Of a stretch of 64,000 nt of DNA, positions 46,922 through 60,174 are shown piece after piece; position 1 is the first letter of the stretch, and each line of letters begins with the position of its first letter. The notes beneath the pieces were generated by a model. The model saw nothing but the letters and a program-made list of their open reading frames with translations, did not search any database and was not told the DNA's origin. The DNA is taken from NCBI GenBank assembly GCA_015680685.1, contig MNCI01005808.1:243717-307716 (forward strand), read 5' to 3'. This DNA comes from Gnetum montanum. Taxonomy: Eukaryota > Streptophyta > Gnetopsida > Gnetales > Gnetaceae. A program made the position numbers and the translations under genes.

Positions 46922-49098
46922 TTAATCATCTTCCTTAGAAACTTCTATGAATAAGTCTCTCATTCCTAACTTAGCATTAATTGTGCTAAGCCATGATCTT
47001 CCCATAGTGATAAGAAATTCCTTTTCATCATTTTTCACATCAATCACAAGAAAATATACTAGATAAGACCACCCATTGATAGTGATTACCACATCTTCTA
47101 TATGTTTCAAAGGAATCGTGATAGATTGATTTGCTAGCTCTAACTTTATGTTGCACTTCTTAAGGGGTAGTAGGTTTCATGCCTTGTATGTTTCTTAAGA
47201 TATCAACTTTAATCTAGAACCTAAGTCTAGTAGAACCTTGCATGATGAATTTCCTATGATTTGTAAATAAACTAGATGGATTGCTAGATCAATTCATTTC
47301 ATAGGAAGTGTTACTATCTTTATCCAATCTAATACTATTTTAGTTAGCATGATAGTAATAATCTTTTAATTTGATTATTAAAGAATCAGGTTGTTTGTAG
47401 GAGGATCCTTCATATAAGAGATATGATTCAATCAAGGCCTTTCCCTACTAGCTTTTTCTAGACTTGTTCTAAAGAAAGGATGTTTCCTCAATTTTTCTTT
47501 AGTAGTGCTAGTATGATCCTCTCTTTGTATATTCACTACCCTTGTATCACTGATCTATTGAGGTTTTGATCGTAGTTTCCCTTGCATGATTAGTGGTAAC
47601 ACTAGCGATAGAGAATTGGAAGGTTGGTTTGACAAACCAACTGCTGGTTGATGTGCATAAGGATTGTGATCCATCCTTAGAGTAGTGGGCTTGTAGTACT
47701 CTTGTGAATAATAATGAGAAGAAGTGTGAACTAAAGCATTCCTAGAAGATATTGGATGTTATACATAATATCCATAAGGATTTGGTTGCCTATATGGTAA
47801 TCATCTTGGCATTTTCTTTTTACAAAATCTTAGATTAAGTGCATACATATGCTCCAAATTCTTGCAAGTGGATGATAATAAGGCAACATCCCTTAGGATG
47901 TTCATACTTTCACACCTTTCATCTTTTCTTTTATTCTAAACTAGAGTCTATACGTTCCTCAACTATAACAACTTTTCCTTTCTATTTATAACTTTCTAGT
48001 TCATGATCTTTCCTCTTCTTCTTATCTTTTTCTTTGTTAAGTGCTTGTTTAGTTATTTCTTCTATTATCTTGAGAGCTATAGCAAACTTCTCATCCACTG
48101 AGTCCCACAATTTTTTCTATCTTTGGTACTATATCATTAATCGATTTTTGGATTGGTAGAGTTTTCTTCTAAATTACATCTTCCAAGGTTTCTTCTTCTT
48201 ACTTATCGCACACTCAAACATCTCATTTTCTTATTGATGGATCTTGGTTATATTATTTAGCTAATTCTCTCTTCTTTAGTTCTCCTTCCTCTTTTACTTC
48301 TTGTTTTATTAATCTTTGGATCTTATGGATGATCATCTTTGATAATCTTTCTTGGGCATAGACCCCAAAGGTTTTAAGTTTCTTTGGTTTTGTTTCTTAA
48401 CCCATCAAAAATGTGTATGAGTTATTTTCTCTATGAGGATCCATGGCTTGGAAATCTATGCAGAAGAGAAAATATTTATCCATTACTGCATCAAGGGATT
48501 CATGTGTCCCTTGCTTTCATCCCTAGATTTACTTTCTTAGGCTAGACACTCTTGAGTAAGTCTAATACTTGTCGTTAAAGTGCTCAAGCATGGTACTCCA
48601 TCTTTTAATTGATTCTAACTCTAATGATCTATACCAACTCTCTGCCTCCTTGATGAGTATTCTAAGAAATAGCTTTAATTTCTACCAATCACTTTCAATG
48701 TTTTAGAAGGCATAGGCATCATGGAATTCTTGAAGGTGGTGTTGTGGATCTATGTTATATCCACCTTCAAATTTGGGAATGTGGTTCATATATAGTCACT
48801 TGATGTGACTATTCTTCATGTGCCTAGTTGGAATATACATTACTTCCCTTATATTTAACATACTTCAAGTGGCCAATAGGAGTTCTTCATAGTTGTTAGT
48901 TTCGTAAGCTCTGCTGTAGTGGTGATCCCTCTGATGCTCATAATGTTCTTTGTCCTCATTCCTATTTCTATCTCTTCATCATTCATAATCTTCTTCTTCA
49001 TTCTTAGGATACCTTCTTATGTATTCATCTCTCTCATAATCTCTTCATTCTTCTTTGTCATGGTCTCTTGATCTATGTTGCTTCCTATTAGACTCCAT
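46922..49098 (-). pseudogene. Element B gag and protease region, degraded
   Basis: A possible start is the ATG at 49098 (MESNRKQHRSRDHD); an earlier start is possible. The capsid-like part has WSTMLEHFNDKY and ILIKEAESWYRSLELESIKRW, matching C. A KE-rich stretch near 48300-48000 follows. The protease end reads VITINGWSYLVYFLVIDVKN and LITMGRSWLSTINAKLGM (47110-46922). Many stops. Confidence 0.68.
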
Positions 49099-49912
49099 AG
49101 ATGAAAGCAAGCAAGAAGAGAAGGTAGTTGGAGAATGGTGCTAGCAGGTTCTCTTTTTGTGACTTCATGATTCATCCTCTTTTGGTTCTATAGAAGCTCT
49201 AGGCTTTAAACTCTATCTATGTTTTAAGTCTCTTGTATTCCTTCTATGGTCTTCTACTAGAGTTGACTTTAACTTTATATTGGCAAGAACTTCAATATGT
49301 ATTACTGGTATCTGGGAGTGAGATCCATGAGTTTGATATAACTTTTTGGCTTCAAATGAAGCATCTTTTATTTCTTCTAGGAAAACTATTTGAGATTCTC
49401 TCTTTCCTTGCCATGTTCATGTTATGCCTTCATGATGGATTTCCTTCTTACTTGGACCTATGTTGGTTGGTATGGCATTGTCATGTCCTTCATGACTTGA
49501 TAGCTCTTTTATTCATGACTTAGGTTGGCCTTCATGAGGGTTGCTTGAAACATCAATGGTATGGAACATTCTGGTAACAGAACTATGTTGCCTTGAAAGT
49601 CTCTCCATCTAAGTTATTTGTCCTAGTGAATAATGAATTTGAAATTAGGATAGTATGGATCAGTATGAGTATATGAAATCCTTATTTGCATTGGTGCACT
49701 CTAGTCCTCTTCATCACATGTTTTGTCATGACTTCTTTAAACTTCTTTATTATGTGATGGTTTTTCTCTAAGTATGAAAGCCATGTTATCTATTTGATGC
49801 TTAAGTGTATGTGTGTATTATTAATTTTGATGAAAGATGTGAAAAATGAACTTTGTAATTTCTAAAAAAAATGAACTCTATGAGATCAACTACTAAACAC
49901 ACATTAACACAT

Positions 49913-49930
49913 CCCCGACAATGATACCAA
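49913..49930 (-). other. Primer-binding site of element B, tRNA-Asp-like
   Basis: On the minus strand TTGGTATCATTGTCGGGG directly follows the 5' LTR, a tRNA-Asp-type site with C-to-T changes. It could be misread as an initiator-Met site from its first nine bases. Confidence 0.55.
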
Positions 49931-50737
49931 TGATGAGTGATGGCATAACCCAACACTCTACCATACAAGTCACAAGTGTTGATACATGACTAGATCATAA
50001 TCCATGGATGGAAAATGTAAAGTGAAATATAAATGTATGGTTTAACTCATAGTGAGGTAAATGATAAGTGATGTTATAAGTCTTGATTGACTCCTAATGA
50101 TAAACATGATTAAAAATAAAATTAATGTCTAAGTCTAAGTAATATAGAAATGTAAATCTATTCTATCCTAGTAGCGATGGGTATCCAATCCTAGTTTATT
50201 GATCATGTCTTGGGCTTATGTAATTGTCACTGGGATTACCAAGTAGAATTGCTATTTAGAGAATCAAGTGAGACCACTATTGGATTACCAAACAGTTACA
50301 CTTAAATGCTCAAAGCCAATCGCATCCATTTTGCTTCACTAATGAGCATGAAAAGTAAAATACTTTGAAATCTAAAGCATTAAGTTAAGAAAATAAGAAA
50401 ATTATGCTAAGTAAACAAAAGAACAAAAGAACTAAGGAAATATTGCAATGATGCAAGATAGTCTCAATCTTTATTATCGATCATGAACCGTGCACAAGTA
50501 CAATTCACTCAAATACAAAGTCCATTCAACTACTTAACACCACACTGTGGGCATTCACACTATTGCTAAAACTCTAAAATAAAACTACAAGAGTTTGGGT
50601 AAGGGTTGACAAAAATTGTTGTTGCTTATGTGCCTAAGTGTCAGTATTTATTGGGCTACATAGCTCTCAAGACATCGTATCAATGATGACATAGCATGAG
50701 CTACGATATTGCATTTGATTAAAACATGGTTTTATCA
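49931..50737 (-). repeat. Element B 5' LTR (right)
   Basis: 807 bp, TGATGAGTGA to TTTATCA, followed by the target duplication CTACC. The TATA-like AATAAATACTG on the minus strand lies at about 50642-50652. Confidence 0.88.
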
Positions 50738-50853
50738 CTACCTTTTACATTGTTTAAATAATAATTTTCTTCATTATTACATGTCTTAATAATATTTGCA
50801 ATTGTTTAGAATCAAAATTGAAAATGTCTCTTTGAATGTTCCGTTTCTATAGT
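50738..50853 (+). repeat. Direct repeat E1, right part
   Basis: It continues E1 after element B and matches 54190-54307 ('catgtcttaa...tttgcaatt...ttagaat...tttctatag'). It ends where the F LTR starts. Confidence 0.7.
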
Positions 50854-51694
50854 TGATAAGTAGCAAAGTAGATCCTACACCCAACCATACAAATAATAAG
50901 CATTCATGCACAATTTGATTAAATCCTATCCACTAGGACTAGTATAATTATGTAGCTACTTAGGTGATAGATTATTGGTCACTATCTTCCCAATCACACT
51001 CATGTGAGGGTTAGTTCTTATAGGTAAGTATGATGAAGGCATATGATAATGATGTTGATGTGGCCATAGCTAAAATATTATTGAAATTCTAAATTATCTA
51101 AGCTAAGTAAAGAGAAAAAATCTAGTGTGACCTATGTATGAAGTGTCCATTCCTAACTTGTCATACACATCCTGAATACATGCTAACATTGCTAGATTAC
51201 CAAGTACTAACTACTAAGCATGCCAAGTAGTGGACAACTCAAATTACCATATCTAAATATGTTTATGCTTGAAGCTAGTCATACACAAGCAATGTAATTA
51301 AGTACAAAAAATGTAAAATAATTAACTAAGCTCTTGGAATTAAAAGAACAACTAAAGTTAAACTATAATTAAAGAAATATTAAAATAATGTCAGTGCTGC
51401 AAAGAAGAAAAATGGATCTTGATCTTATTAGTGCCATGGGAATGTGTTTAGGTACATGATTACTAGAATAAGATTCCATACAACCCAGTTAGTTCATGTC
51501 GTGGGTACTTAGTAACAAATTTGAACTACTATAGAAAGTAACTATAAGAGTTTGGCTACACTATTGACTAAATAATTTCATAAATGCAATGGATGTATGA
51601 ATTTATATAGGCATTTATTATGTCTGTGTCAATTTTGTTGTGTTGATGAAGCAAACCCTATGTTGACTCAGTCATAAAAAATCAATACTTATCA
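50854..51694 (-). repeat. Element F LTR (3' LTR of a minus-strand element)
   Basis: 841 bp, TGATAAGTAG to CTTATCA, in the same general layout as A and B LTRs ('cctacacccaaccatacaaa' start, 'atttatataggc' TATA region near 51600). Interior sequence follows on the right with the third-ORF tail, so this is the 3' LTR. A matching 5' LTR was not found. Confidence 0.65.
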
Positions 51695-51914
51695 CATAAC
51701 TACGACTAACTAAAAACTTCTTCTAGAGTTAAGAAAATTGAGATTGAGTTGTTTACAAATTTGTGGGAGTGACTAGACCAACTCTAACTAACTAATTCAA
51801 GTTTAATGTTGTCAAATTTATTTAAGTGTTTATAAATCTTAATTCATGAAAAATTTAAACACATTATAAAAATGGTTATGTAGATATATATACAAATGCC
51901 TCAAGGTATATGCC

Positions 51915-54000
51915 TTAGGTGGTGCCTAGAAATGGTGGCTTCTCAACCTTGGTGGTGGTTATGGCTATCTTATTGTTGCTACTTTTAGCTATAATTCATT
52001 TAGTATCACCCTCATTTTCTTATCCTTCGTCCTAGGATCACTGATGGTTTAGGCCAATTCACCTAGACTAGCAATTGTAGGTACTTCCCATAGATAGGAT
52101 ACATTTAAAAACATTTCATGAGCATTGATAAACTAGACAATGAATTGCTTATGTTTAATATTAAATGATTGTACTATGTTTTGCAACTCTTAGTCATTGT
52201 TCATTCTTCATTTCAAGCTTCTACAATAGTCCTCTAATATTCAAATCTAGTTTTGAGGACCTCAAGCTCTACATTAGCTATTTCCAACTTGTTCCATGTC
52301 TCTTTGTGAAGCTTATATTTATTTTTTAATAGTAAATATGAGCTAGCCACATGTTCTCCCAACTCAAATCTTGGCCTTCCTATGATATTTCATTCTTAAA
52401 TATCATGGCAAATGTCAAATATATATAACATTCAATATTATGCATAAAGAATGTGATAGGAAAAATGCTAAAGGAAATGAAAAGAATATTTTATTAATAT
52501 GAAAAAAGTGTATCTAGGTCATGTTCCTTAGGTATCCTTAGGGTTATCTTCCTATAGCATTATCCCTTAGAGGTAATCTAGTATTTCCACCATGATTAGG
52601 CTTGTAACTAGTCAAAAGAAATGGCCAGTCACCTTCTTGTCCTACTTTACCTAGAACTCATTACTCACCCTCACTGGCTCTACCATTACATGATAACATG
52701 ACCTCTAATTCCCAAGTATAAATACCTTAGGTCAAATCCCCTAAAGGCTACCTTAAGAGACATGTTTGTTATTACAATGTGTCCTCTTGAAACTTGTTAT
52801 AACTTGTATTTTAGGGTCTTATTATAATAATTATATCATTTTTTGCAAAGTAACATCATCTTTGCTATAGAATGACCCTATTTAAGAATGGGGAAGTGAC
52901 AAACTATCTTCCTTATCTTTCGTTTATCCTCAAATAAGTCCACATTAATGATGTTTCTCCATGCTTCAATTATCCCTTCATGTTCCAATTTTCTAATGCT
53001 TTGATTTCTCTTATTTGAATGGGGTTGAGTATTTTAGAGTTCTTCAATTTATTATGCAAATTAACATATAAGTGAGAAAAATACTTGGGAAATACATATT
53101 ATGTTATTATACTTACCTTTATCTCTAGGTAATAACAAGAGGTGAATTAAATATTTACCAACTACTAATCACCAATCCTAACTAGGGTTACATAAAGTGC
53201 AACTCATATTTGGTTACCCAAGTGAAGGTAGAGAAAATCCTTTTTTCAACTTATACTATCCTAGAATATTTAATTAATTTAAACATATAACTTAAATAAG
53301 TAAAGAGGAATAAAACAAGAAATAGAAATAAATTTAAGAAACTCCCTAATTTCCATCAACCTCTAGGATTAATGAATGTAGTTGTAATTTTGTCATAAGA
53401 GATATATGATCAAAGGGCCTATTTTGAGATGGCAGGACTTGATCTTTCTTCTCAACTTCTTCCTTAGTAATTAACTCCATTAACTTGATAACTTGAAAGA
53501 ATTGGGTATTATACCAAATGTAATCTAGTGTCTTAATAAACAAGGATGTTGACTCATCTTCAGTGGTCATGACAACATAGTTGGTGAATTATGGTTCTTG
53601 ATGAACAATATCCGTTACTATCATTTGTTCTTGAATTCTAGGATTCAACCTATCTACTAAGGATTCAAAATATGCAAAGTATGCACTAAGCAATAGAACT
53701 ATATAATAAATTGATGGAAACATCTTCTTCAAATTAAGTGCTTCTTCCAAAAGCTCTTTCATTATTCTCTATTTTAGGAATTTATGAACATCAATTTCAA
53801 CTTTCGCATTGAAGTCTTCATAGAGCATGAATGACACTAGGTTGAGACTGGTATGAGTTAGGAATAGCTTGTACTTTAAGCCTTCCTCAACATGGTTAAT
53901 CAAGTAGGATACTTTACAAAGTCTAAAAAATGGGCAATTTAGATGGATGATCAAATGTATGTTGGCCACATATACATATCTCCCTGATGACTATATTTTA
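51915..54000 (-). pseudogene. Element F third ORF remnant, 5' truncated
   Basis: The minus-strand end KVEKPPFLGTT* (stop at 51917-51915) parallels the tails EEPPPLRTT* in A and EPPPPRT* in B. Open pieces at 53570-53346 and 53969-53769 lie where the middle and N-terminal part would be, but similarity is weak. It stops at the repeat E2 near 54000. Confidence 0.4.
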
Positions 54001-54029
54001 AGTACTAATGTAAAGGCTATGTTCTATCT

Positions 54030-54307
54030 CTTCAATGTGTAAGAAAAGATAACATGTTTCTTCTCATGTCATTATATCCATCTTCATATTTTTACTATAA
54101 AATGACTAGATCTCTTTGTAGTTCTACAAATTTTACCTCTAATATGTAAAGGATTTGGATCATGTAAATAATTTGTTTTTATTGCCAAACTAGCTTTTAC
54201 ATTAGTTGCATAATATTTTTTTTTTCTTTATTGTCATGTCTTAACAATCTTTGCAATTATTTAGAATTAGAATTAAAAACCTCTCTTTAAATGTTTCATT
54301 TCTATAG
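54030..54307 (+). repeat. Direct repeat E2 (uninterrupted copy)
   Basis: It matches E1 (19281-19440 joined to 50743-50853) across the point where element B was inserted: here 'gccaaactagcttttac' is continuous. It thus shows the empty site of B. Confidence 0.72.
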
Positions 54308-54489
54308 TGAAGCTTTACCTTGTTTAGACCATGTTTTATTTAGTTATCAAGAGAACTTTTTAAGAAAATTTTACATGTTTTAAAGTCCACAATTTGTCTA
54401 TATAAGCGATAATTTAACAAAGAGCTTTGTTTCTAATGACTTTAATTTAGCTTCCAAAAAACATAATTTCATATTGTTATCATAATCAT

Positions 54490-54810
54490 AGCTTTATCCC
54501 AATTATATGGGATTGGCTACATGAATTTTAAGATTCAAATAAGCATAATGTTATATGGTGTTTAATATTTCACTTTGAATTCTTTTAACAAAAATTCTTC
54601 TGGATTTCTTTAATTTTCCATCACTTCATAACTTCTATAATAGGGCTCCATGTTGTACATCCATACAAAATAAATTCTTGGATGAAAGTTCAAATAAAAT
54701 ATTTTTTATTATCATATGACATGATTGATTTCTTTTTTCATTTGATTTGGAGTAGATACAAAGTTTTCTAACATTCCTCTATCTTTTAAGAAATGCATTA
54801 ATTCCATTTG
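54490..54810 (-). pseudogene. RTE-like LINE 3' tail
   Basis: On the minus strand AATTCATGTAGCCAATCCCA followed by TTGGGATAAAGCTATG is a decayed form of the well-known RTE end (CATGTAGCCGACCC...GGGATAAGGCT), with coding-like sequence upstream. No frame is intact. Confidence 0.5.
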
Positions 54811-54850
54811 TAGTTATTAGAATGTTATAAAAAAAAATATTTATGCGAAG

Positions 54851-55683
54851 TGATATGTGGTAAGCATGCACCACATCCAACCATACAAGTCTATAAGCAT
54901 CACAATAGTCCATTTCATAATTTATGATAAGAATAGGTTGTATGTCTAGAATTAGCATGGACCAATAGTAAGTCACCTTCCTAATTACACTTTTAATAGC
55001 CTCATAGTATATGGTTAAACATCACTAAGACATATAATCAATGATGTTGTATGATCAATATTTGCTATACATAGAAAATTACTCAAAATAAAAGTTAATT
55101 TAAGCTAAAGATAATAACTAGTGTAATTGAAAGAGAAGTCCTAAACTATCTTAGGGTATTAACCTTTCATCATGCTCTTAGATTTACAAACTATTGGGTG
55201 ATCAAGCTAATTAATTTATAGTAAAACTAAGTTAATTAATCACTAGGATGACCAAGTTAATTGTAAATAATGTTTGAACTCTTGATGCACTCATTCCATC
55301 ATGATTAATGTAAAACAATGTAAGCATTATGCTAAATAGCATTAATAAATTGCACAAAAATTAAATCTAAATTAAGTCATTATATTTCAATGTAAAGGAA
55401 TTATTCTTGATCTTTATTACCATTTATAAATATATTTAATCATAAGCACTCAAATAAAGATTTTGAACAACTAATTCACACACATGTTGTAGGTACTTCT
55501 AACTACTACAAATTGAAAAAAAAACTACAAGTTTGGCTACTACTACCTAAAACTAACTAATTTCACCATCCCAAATTGTAAATTTATAGGCCAAGATTAG
55601 CACTACATTAGCACATCTACATCAACACAAAAAAAAAGGTTATGTCAATGTATAGACCCAAGATTCAAATTTTTATTTCATCA
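54851..55683 (-). repeat. LTR G (minus orientation)
   Basis: 833 bp, TGATATGTGG to TTCATCA, in the A/B LTR layout: 'ccacatccaaccatacaag' near the start, 'caaataaag' block near 55448, TATA-like TATAAATT (minus) near 55583. No target duplication (CGAAG versus ATTCT), so it is not a clean solo LTR. Confidence 0.55.
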
Positions 55684-56310
55684 ATTCTATGATAAGATCT
55701 ATGCCCATCTTTCTCAATGAAAGATCATCTTAGCCTTAAGCTTTCCAACATCGTAAGTAATCAATACTAGACTAACTACATGATTGACTACATGACAAAA
55801 TTAAAAGTACTACATTTGATGAAATTTTATAGTAGTTAGCCTTTGTACAAAAATTACATCATGACAAATTTGTTACAAATAAGTGACTTCGAAGAAATGC
55901 AATTCATGTGGCAAAGTTTCTTTTCCTTTCTTCTTGAATTATTGTAGACTGAACATATTCTTTTGCTTATTAGTTTAGAGATCTTTTGCCTTTCAAGCTT
56001 ATTTCATAATATTTCTATGCATTGGAATATCATATTCATTATTTCTTCCTTCTAATTCTACCTACTATTACACAGGTTCATGTCTTATCTTTTACCTTGC
56101 TCTCTTAGTCTCTTTGTTTTTATCTACATTAAGAATCAAAAGATTAATGAGTCAACACTTAATTAGAAAGAACTTGTTTCATTTCCATTTTAATCACTTA
56201 TTATTGTTAAATAAGATCATGAATATAATGTAATTTTTCATTCTATGACATTTTAAAATATCAAATTTATCTCTATATTTTAACTTTAAAATGGGAGAAA
56301 ACTCTACAAA
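55684..56310. other. AT-rich interior, nothing recognised
   Basis: This may be the decayed interior of the G element. I see no coding motif on either strand. Confidence 0.3.
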
Positions 56311-56976
56311 AATTTATAAATTTTTCTTTCCCATGACTAAATCACAACTTTGATGTGAGTTTGTGTAAGTGTTATAAAATATGATATTTTATGTCCATAT
56401 GGCAAGGTTTTCAAGGGAAAAATCTATAATGTCCCCATTTCCAAATGTTGTTGCTACATAACAAAGATGGTGCCTCTTCATAACAAGTGTTATCATTATC
56501 GTAACAAGACCCAAAAGGGCATGTTGTAAAAATGGACATGTCTCTTGAGGTGATCTTTGGTGGTTTGACCTAAGGTATTTATACCTAGGCATTAGAGGTT
56601 CTATGAACATGGAGTTGTGGAGTCAATAAAGATGAGTAATGGGTGCTAGGTGAAGTGGGACAAGAAGAGGACTAGCCATCTCTTCTAGCCAATTGTAAGC
56701 CTAACCATGGTGGGTAGTACTAGATTGCCTCTAAGACATAGATGCTAAAAGAAGAAAACCCCAAGGAACACTCTTAGAGCATGATCCATATACACTATTT
56801 CACATCAATAAAGCATTCTTTTCTTTATTCTTTTGAATTTTTCCTATTATTTTCTTTATACTTAATGTTGAATGTTACATATATTTGACATTTGCTACAT
56901 CATCATCTTATGTCTATTATATAATATAACGTATATTTGAAGTTTACCATGACATTTAGGAATGAGATGTCATATT
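56310..56976 (+). mobile_element. LTR-like segment with initiator-Met-like primer site
   Basis: A TATA-like TATTTATA (about 56577), the polyadenylation-type 'caataaagca' (about 56808) and an end near ATGTCA (56972) are followed by TTGGTATCTAAG (56977-56988), close to the usual plant initiator-Met primer site TGGTATCAGAGC. The start is not defined and no partner LTR was found. Confidence 0.35.
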
Positions 56977-57195
56977 TGGTATCTAAGTAAATCACGACCC
57001 AAGGGCCATTCAAAACCATGGGCTAACTACAACCTAATGATCAACCATGGAGCCATGACCCAGGGAGAATCATGAACCACCACCAAATGTGCCACATGTC
57101 TGAAATGATCCTTGTAAGCCAAAAGATACTTTTCCATTTAGTTTCATGGACAATGGATCAAACATCTACAAGGAACATGGACTCTACCAACCATC

Positions 57196-57355
57196 AAGTG
57201 TATCATGTTCAACATAAACCCCACCAACCAAGATACATTTAAGGATATCAATGATCAAGATATGTTCAAGATGATCCATACATCTATAAAAGAACTATTA
57301 AGTGTATCATGTTCAACATGAACCCCACCAACCAAGATTCATTTAAGGATATCAA
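57196..57355 (+). repeat. 56-bp direct duplication
   Basis: The unit at 57196-57251 recurs at 57300-57355 with about four differences, 104 bp apart. It lies after the primer-like site and has no open frame. Confidence 0.75.
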
Positions 57356-57359
57356 CAAC

Positions 57360-59200
57360 CAGGAGATCTGACTATGCCTCACCAAGGTACATCAACGACA
57401 AGAAACATGGGTAAAACATTGATCTAGGCAACTCTTACCGATTTTATATTATTATTAGAATATCATGGATTCAAGTCATCATTAAATTTCTTTGAGAAGA
57501 TCATTCTTGTTAGGAACCATAACTTGAGTTGACTTGGTCTCATTCAAAAATTAGTATCCTAAATACCTTACCCTTATAAACTTGGTAATACTCATATTAC
57601 CTAGGACCTATGTATTAGTAAATTTAAGCGACTCAACCTAGTCACAAGATTGTCTTGTCTCTACTTAACCAATAAGATTCATTGTTATGAGATTCATACA
57701 AAAACTAGTACTTGAGGGGTAATGTTATGATGTCTTACTTATCCTTAATACCTAGGACATAATGTTGATGCAAGAGGATAACACTACACCATACTTACCA
57801 AATCACAAGGTAAAAGTATTATTGTAGCAATCAAGAAATTTGGTTACTAGAAAATTGAAAGTTTTGGCATAGTAGTCTTAACCATAGATCCCAAGGGCCT
57901 CCACAAAAAAAGTAGGATCTGAGTTGCCCTAGATGGTTGCCCTAGATGGTCAAGCAAATCACCTAGGGACTTAGAAAATGTAAATAGAGGTAACAAAAGT
58001 GAAGATGCAACATAGATATGAGGAAATAAATGCACAGAAATAAAAAATTAGATCTAACTAGCACAACAAAATAAAACTTTAAAATTTATTGTAAAAATAA
58101 AGGAAGAGTTTAGAAATGTGTACAATATGTGCATGAGGTAGAAAGGGGGTTTACTTTGATGGACATTTGGATTCTATTGAAACTAGTGGCTTTGGATGCC
58201 ATAGTCAGCTTCAAGATCTAGAGATTCCACAATGCTCAATGTTATCAAACCTTGCTACATAGATTTGTAGTGTTGATAATGTAGGGGGTGATATGTGTGG
58301 GGATTTTTGGATGCCAAGAAGAGAAACGCTAATTTATAATGAAATTACATCTATTGGATTGCAATCTTTACATTTTATAATGAAGTTTAAGCCTCAAGTT
58401 TCATGGGATGAGGGCTCCAATGCAAATAAGGCTACAACATGCATTTTTGGTCGTCTTTCATTGGTCCCTCTTTATTAGTGTCTAGAGGATTAACTTGAGA
58501 GGCACCAACAAAGAACACAAAACACCACTTCAACTCTATCACCAATGTTCTTTTTCTACGCTCAATTCAATAATGTCAAACCATGCCAAAGAGTGCCTCT
58601 GATGCAGGGATACAACTAGGATGAGGAAATGGTAATGAGGTATAACAATGTGTTTCAAGTGTTGACATCATGGCTATAGTGTGGCACTAACATGTTGAAC
58701 AAGCAATAGGTCTCTTGCACTTCGTGTTTTGAGATGCTGCTCACTCGACAAATGCATTTGAGGGTCCAACATATTTCTCCAAGGTTTCTTTGGTCTTTAG
58801 TCTCCTCCCTTTACATGGTTGGAGCCACTAGTTTGTCCTTTGATCTTCATTAGTCTTTTTAGCTTATTGGCAATTTTCTTCCTATTTTCTTGTGGGGTGA
58901 AAGCTTCATTGGGTTTCTTTGCCAAAGCTAGGTTTGATATGGTTTTCCTACTAAATGAGATGTGTTACATCCTATGGACTTAATGGTTTTTTTATTGAAT
59001 GAGATGTGTTACATTCAATGGACTTGTGGGTGGAGCATGATGAAGGGATGTCATATGATCACAGTATGAGTATCAAACAATGGTCAACATTATTGTTTAG
59101 GATAAGGAAGGTTATTAGCAGGCTACAGGGTTAGGTTCAAGAAGATGATAAGAGGAATGAGATGAATAAGCCCTCTTGGTACAATAGGACAAACTCACTA
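57360..59200. other. Intergenic or decayed element interior, nothing recognised
   Basis: No gene is supported. A 15-bp unit 'ttgccctagatggtt' is duplicated in tandem near 57923-57953. Short open frames (57847, 58293) lack motifs. Confidence 0.35.
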
Positions 59201-59305
59201 AATCTTGCACATTGAGGTCACGTGGTGACTTACTATCATGATGAGTTGCATCTTTGTGATGACTTCCAGGTCATGACAAAAGTTCTTCATTTCTTAGCTA
59301 CTAAA

Positions 59306-59560
59306 TTATGGTATGTTATTTGTTACTATGATCATAGGTATGCCGAAAAGGACTACTATGTTATCAAGTAAGAATCTATAGACTTGTTTAGAAGTTTTCC
59401 TTAGGGGAATAACTTCATTCCACTTTGTAAAGTATTTGGTTGCAATGATGATAAAGTTATGCCCTACAGGAGACTTAAGCATTATAGGTCTAATGATATT
59501 CAACCTCCACCATTGAAATGGCCAAGTTATTTGAGTGGTGTGTAACTTGGTGGTACATGT
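59306..59560 (-). pseudogene. Integrase core fragment (Tat/Ogre-type)
   Basis: FIIIATKYFTKWNEVIPLRK and FGIPMIIVTNN are the integrase core around the first and second Asp. IVTDNG reads IVTNN, so the second catalytic Asp is changed. Confidence 0.75.
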
Positions 59561-60174
59561 ATTAGGTTACTATGTTGTTGTCACATGTCACAATTTTTAA
59601 CCTTCTACAATTAGTCACTTTCCATATAGGGCCAATAATAGCCTAATTGTCTGATCTTGGCAACCATAGCTCTAGGTCCTATATGTCCCCCACATACACC
59701 CTTATGAACCTACTCTAGGATTATTCAAGCTTCAATTTTACCCAAGCCACCTATCAATATGCCATTGTAGGACTATCAACATAATGTGTTATCGCGTACT
59801 ATGACATACTATTTTAATCATTTACATACAACATCCTTTTGAGTAGTATTCAAGCCTTATGAAGGTTCACCATGCATAAGGAAAAATTTGATATCATCAT
59901 ACCACTCCTTTAGGAGAGTAGTATGAACTATGGCCACAAAGGTATCCTCTACACTCTGTGTGATGGGAATGACATAATCCACGATTAAGATGGGCAAGTT
60001 GCTAAGCATATCTAGCATCACACTGAGGGCTAGCATTGCAATGGAATCAACTATAGTGTTCTTAGTTTGGGGAACATGTTGGATATCAATGTCTATAAAG
60101 TGTTGTAGTAGATTCTTTCCTAGGTCACAGCAAGGTTCTAAATGTTTTGCTTTACATGTGCAAACCTCAGTTAC

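Larger units (their letters stand above)
19441..50737 (-). mobile_element. Element B: Athila-like element lacking RT-integrase, hosting C and D
   Basis: Left LTR 19441-31219 (split by element C) and right LTR 49931-50737 flank a minus-strand interior, with target duplication CTACC at 19436-19440 and 50738-50742. Without C and D it is about 10.3 kb. In element order: 5' LTR (right), tRNA-Asp-like primer site, gag, protease-like region, a junction where RT to integrase are missing, a noncoding interval split by D, the internal promoter block, the third ORF, 3' LTR. It is older than C and D because both sit inside it. Confidence 0.85.

Noticed and set aside
49913-49930. Initiator-Met primer site for element B
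   Set aside because: TTGGTATCA fits at first, but the following bases fit the decayed tRNA-Asp type shared by A, C and D.
54851-55683. Clean solo LTR
   Set aside because: Flanking 5-mers do not match, and polypurine-like sequence follows on the right.
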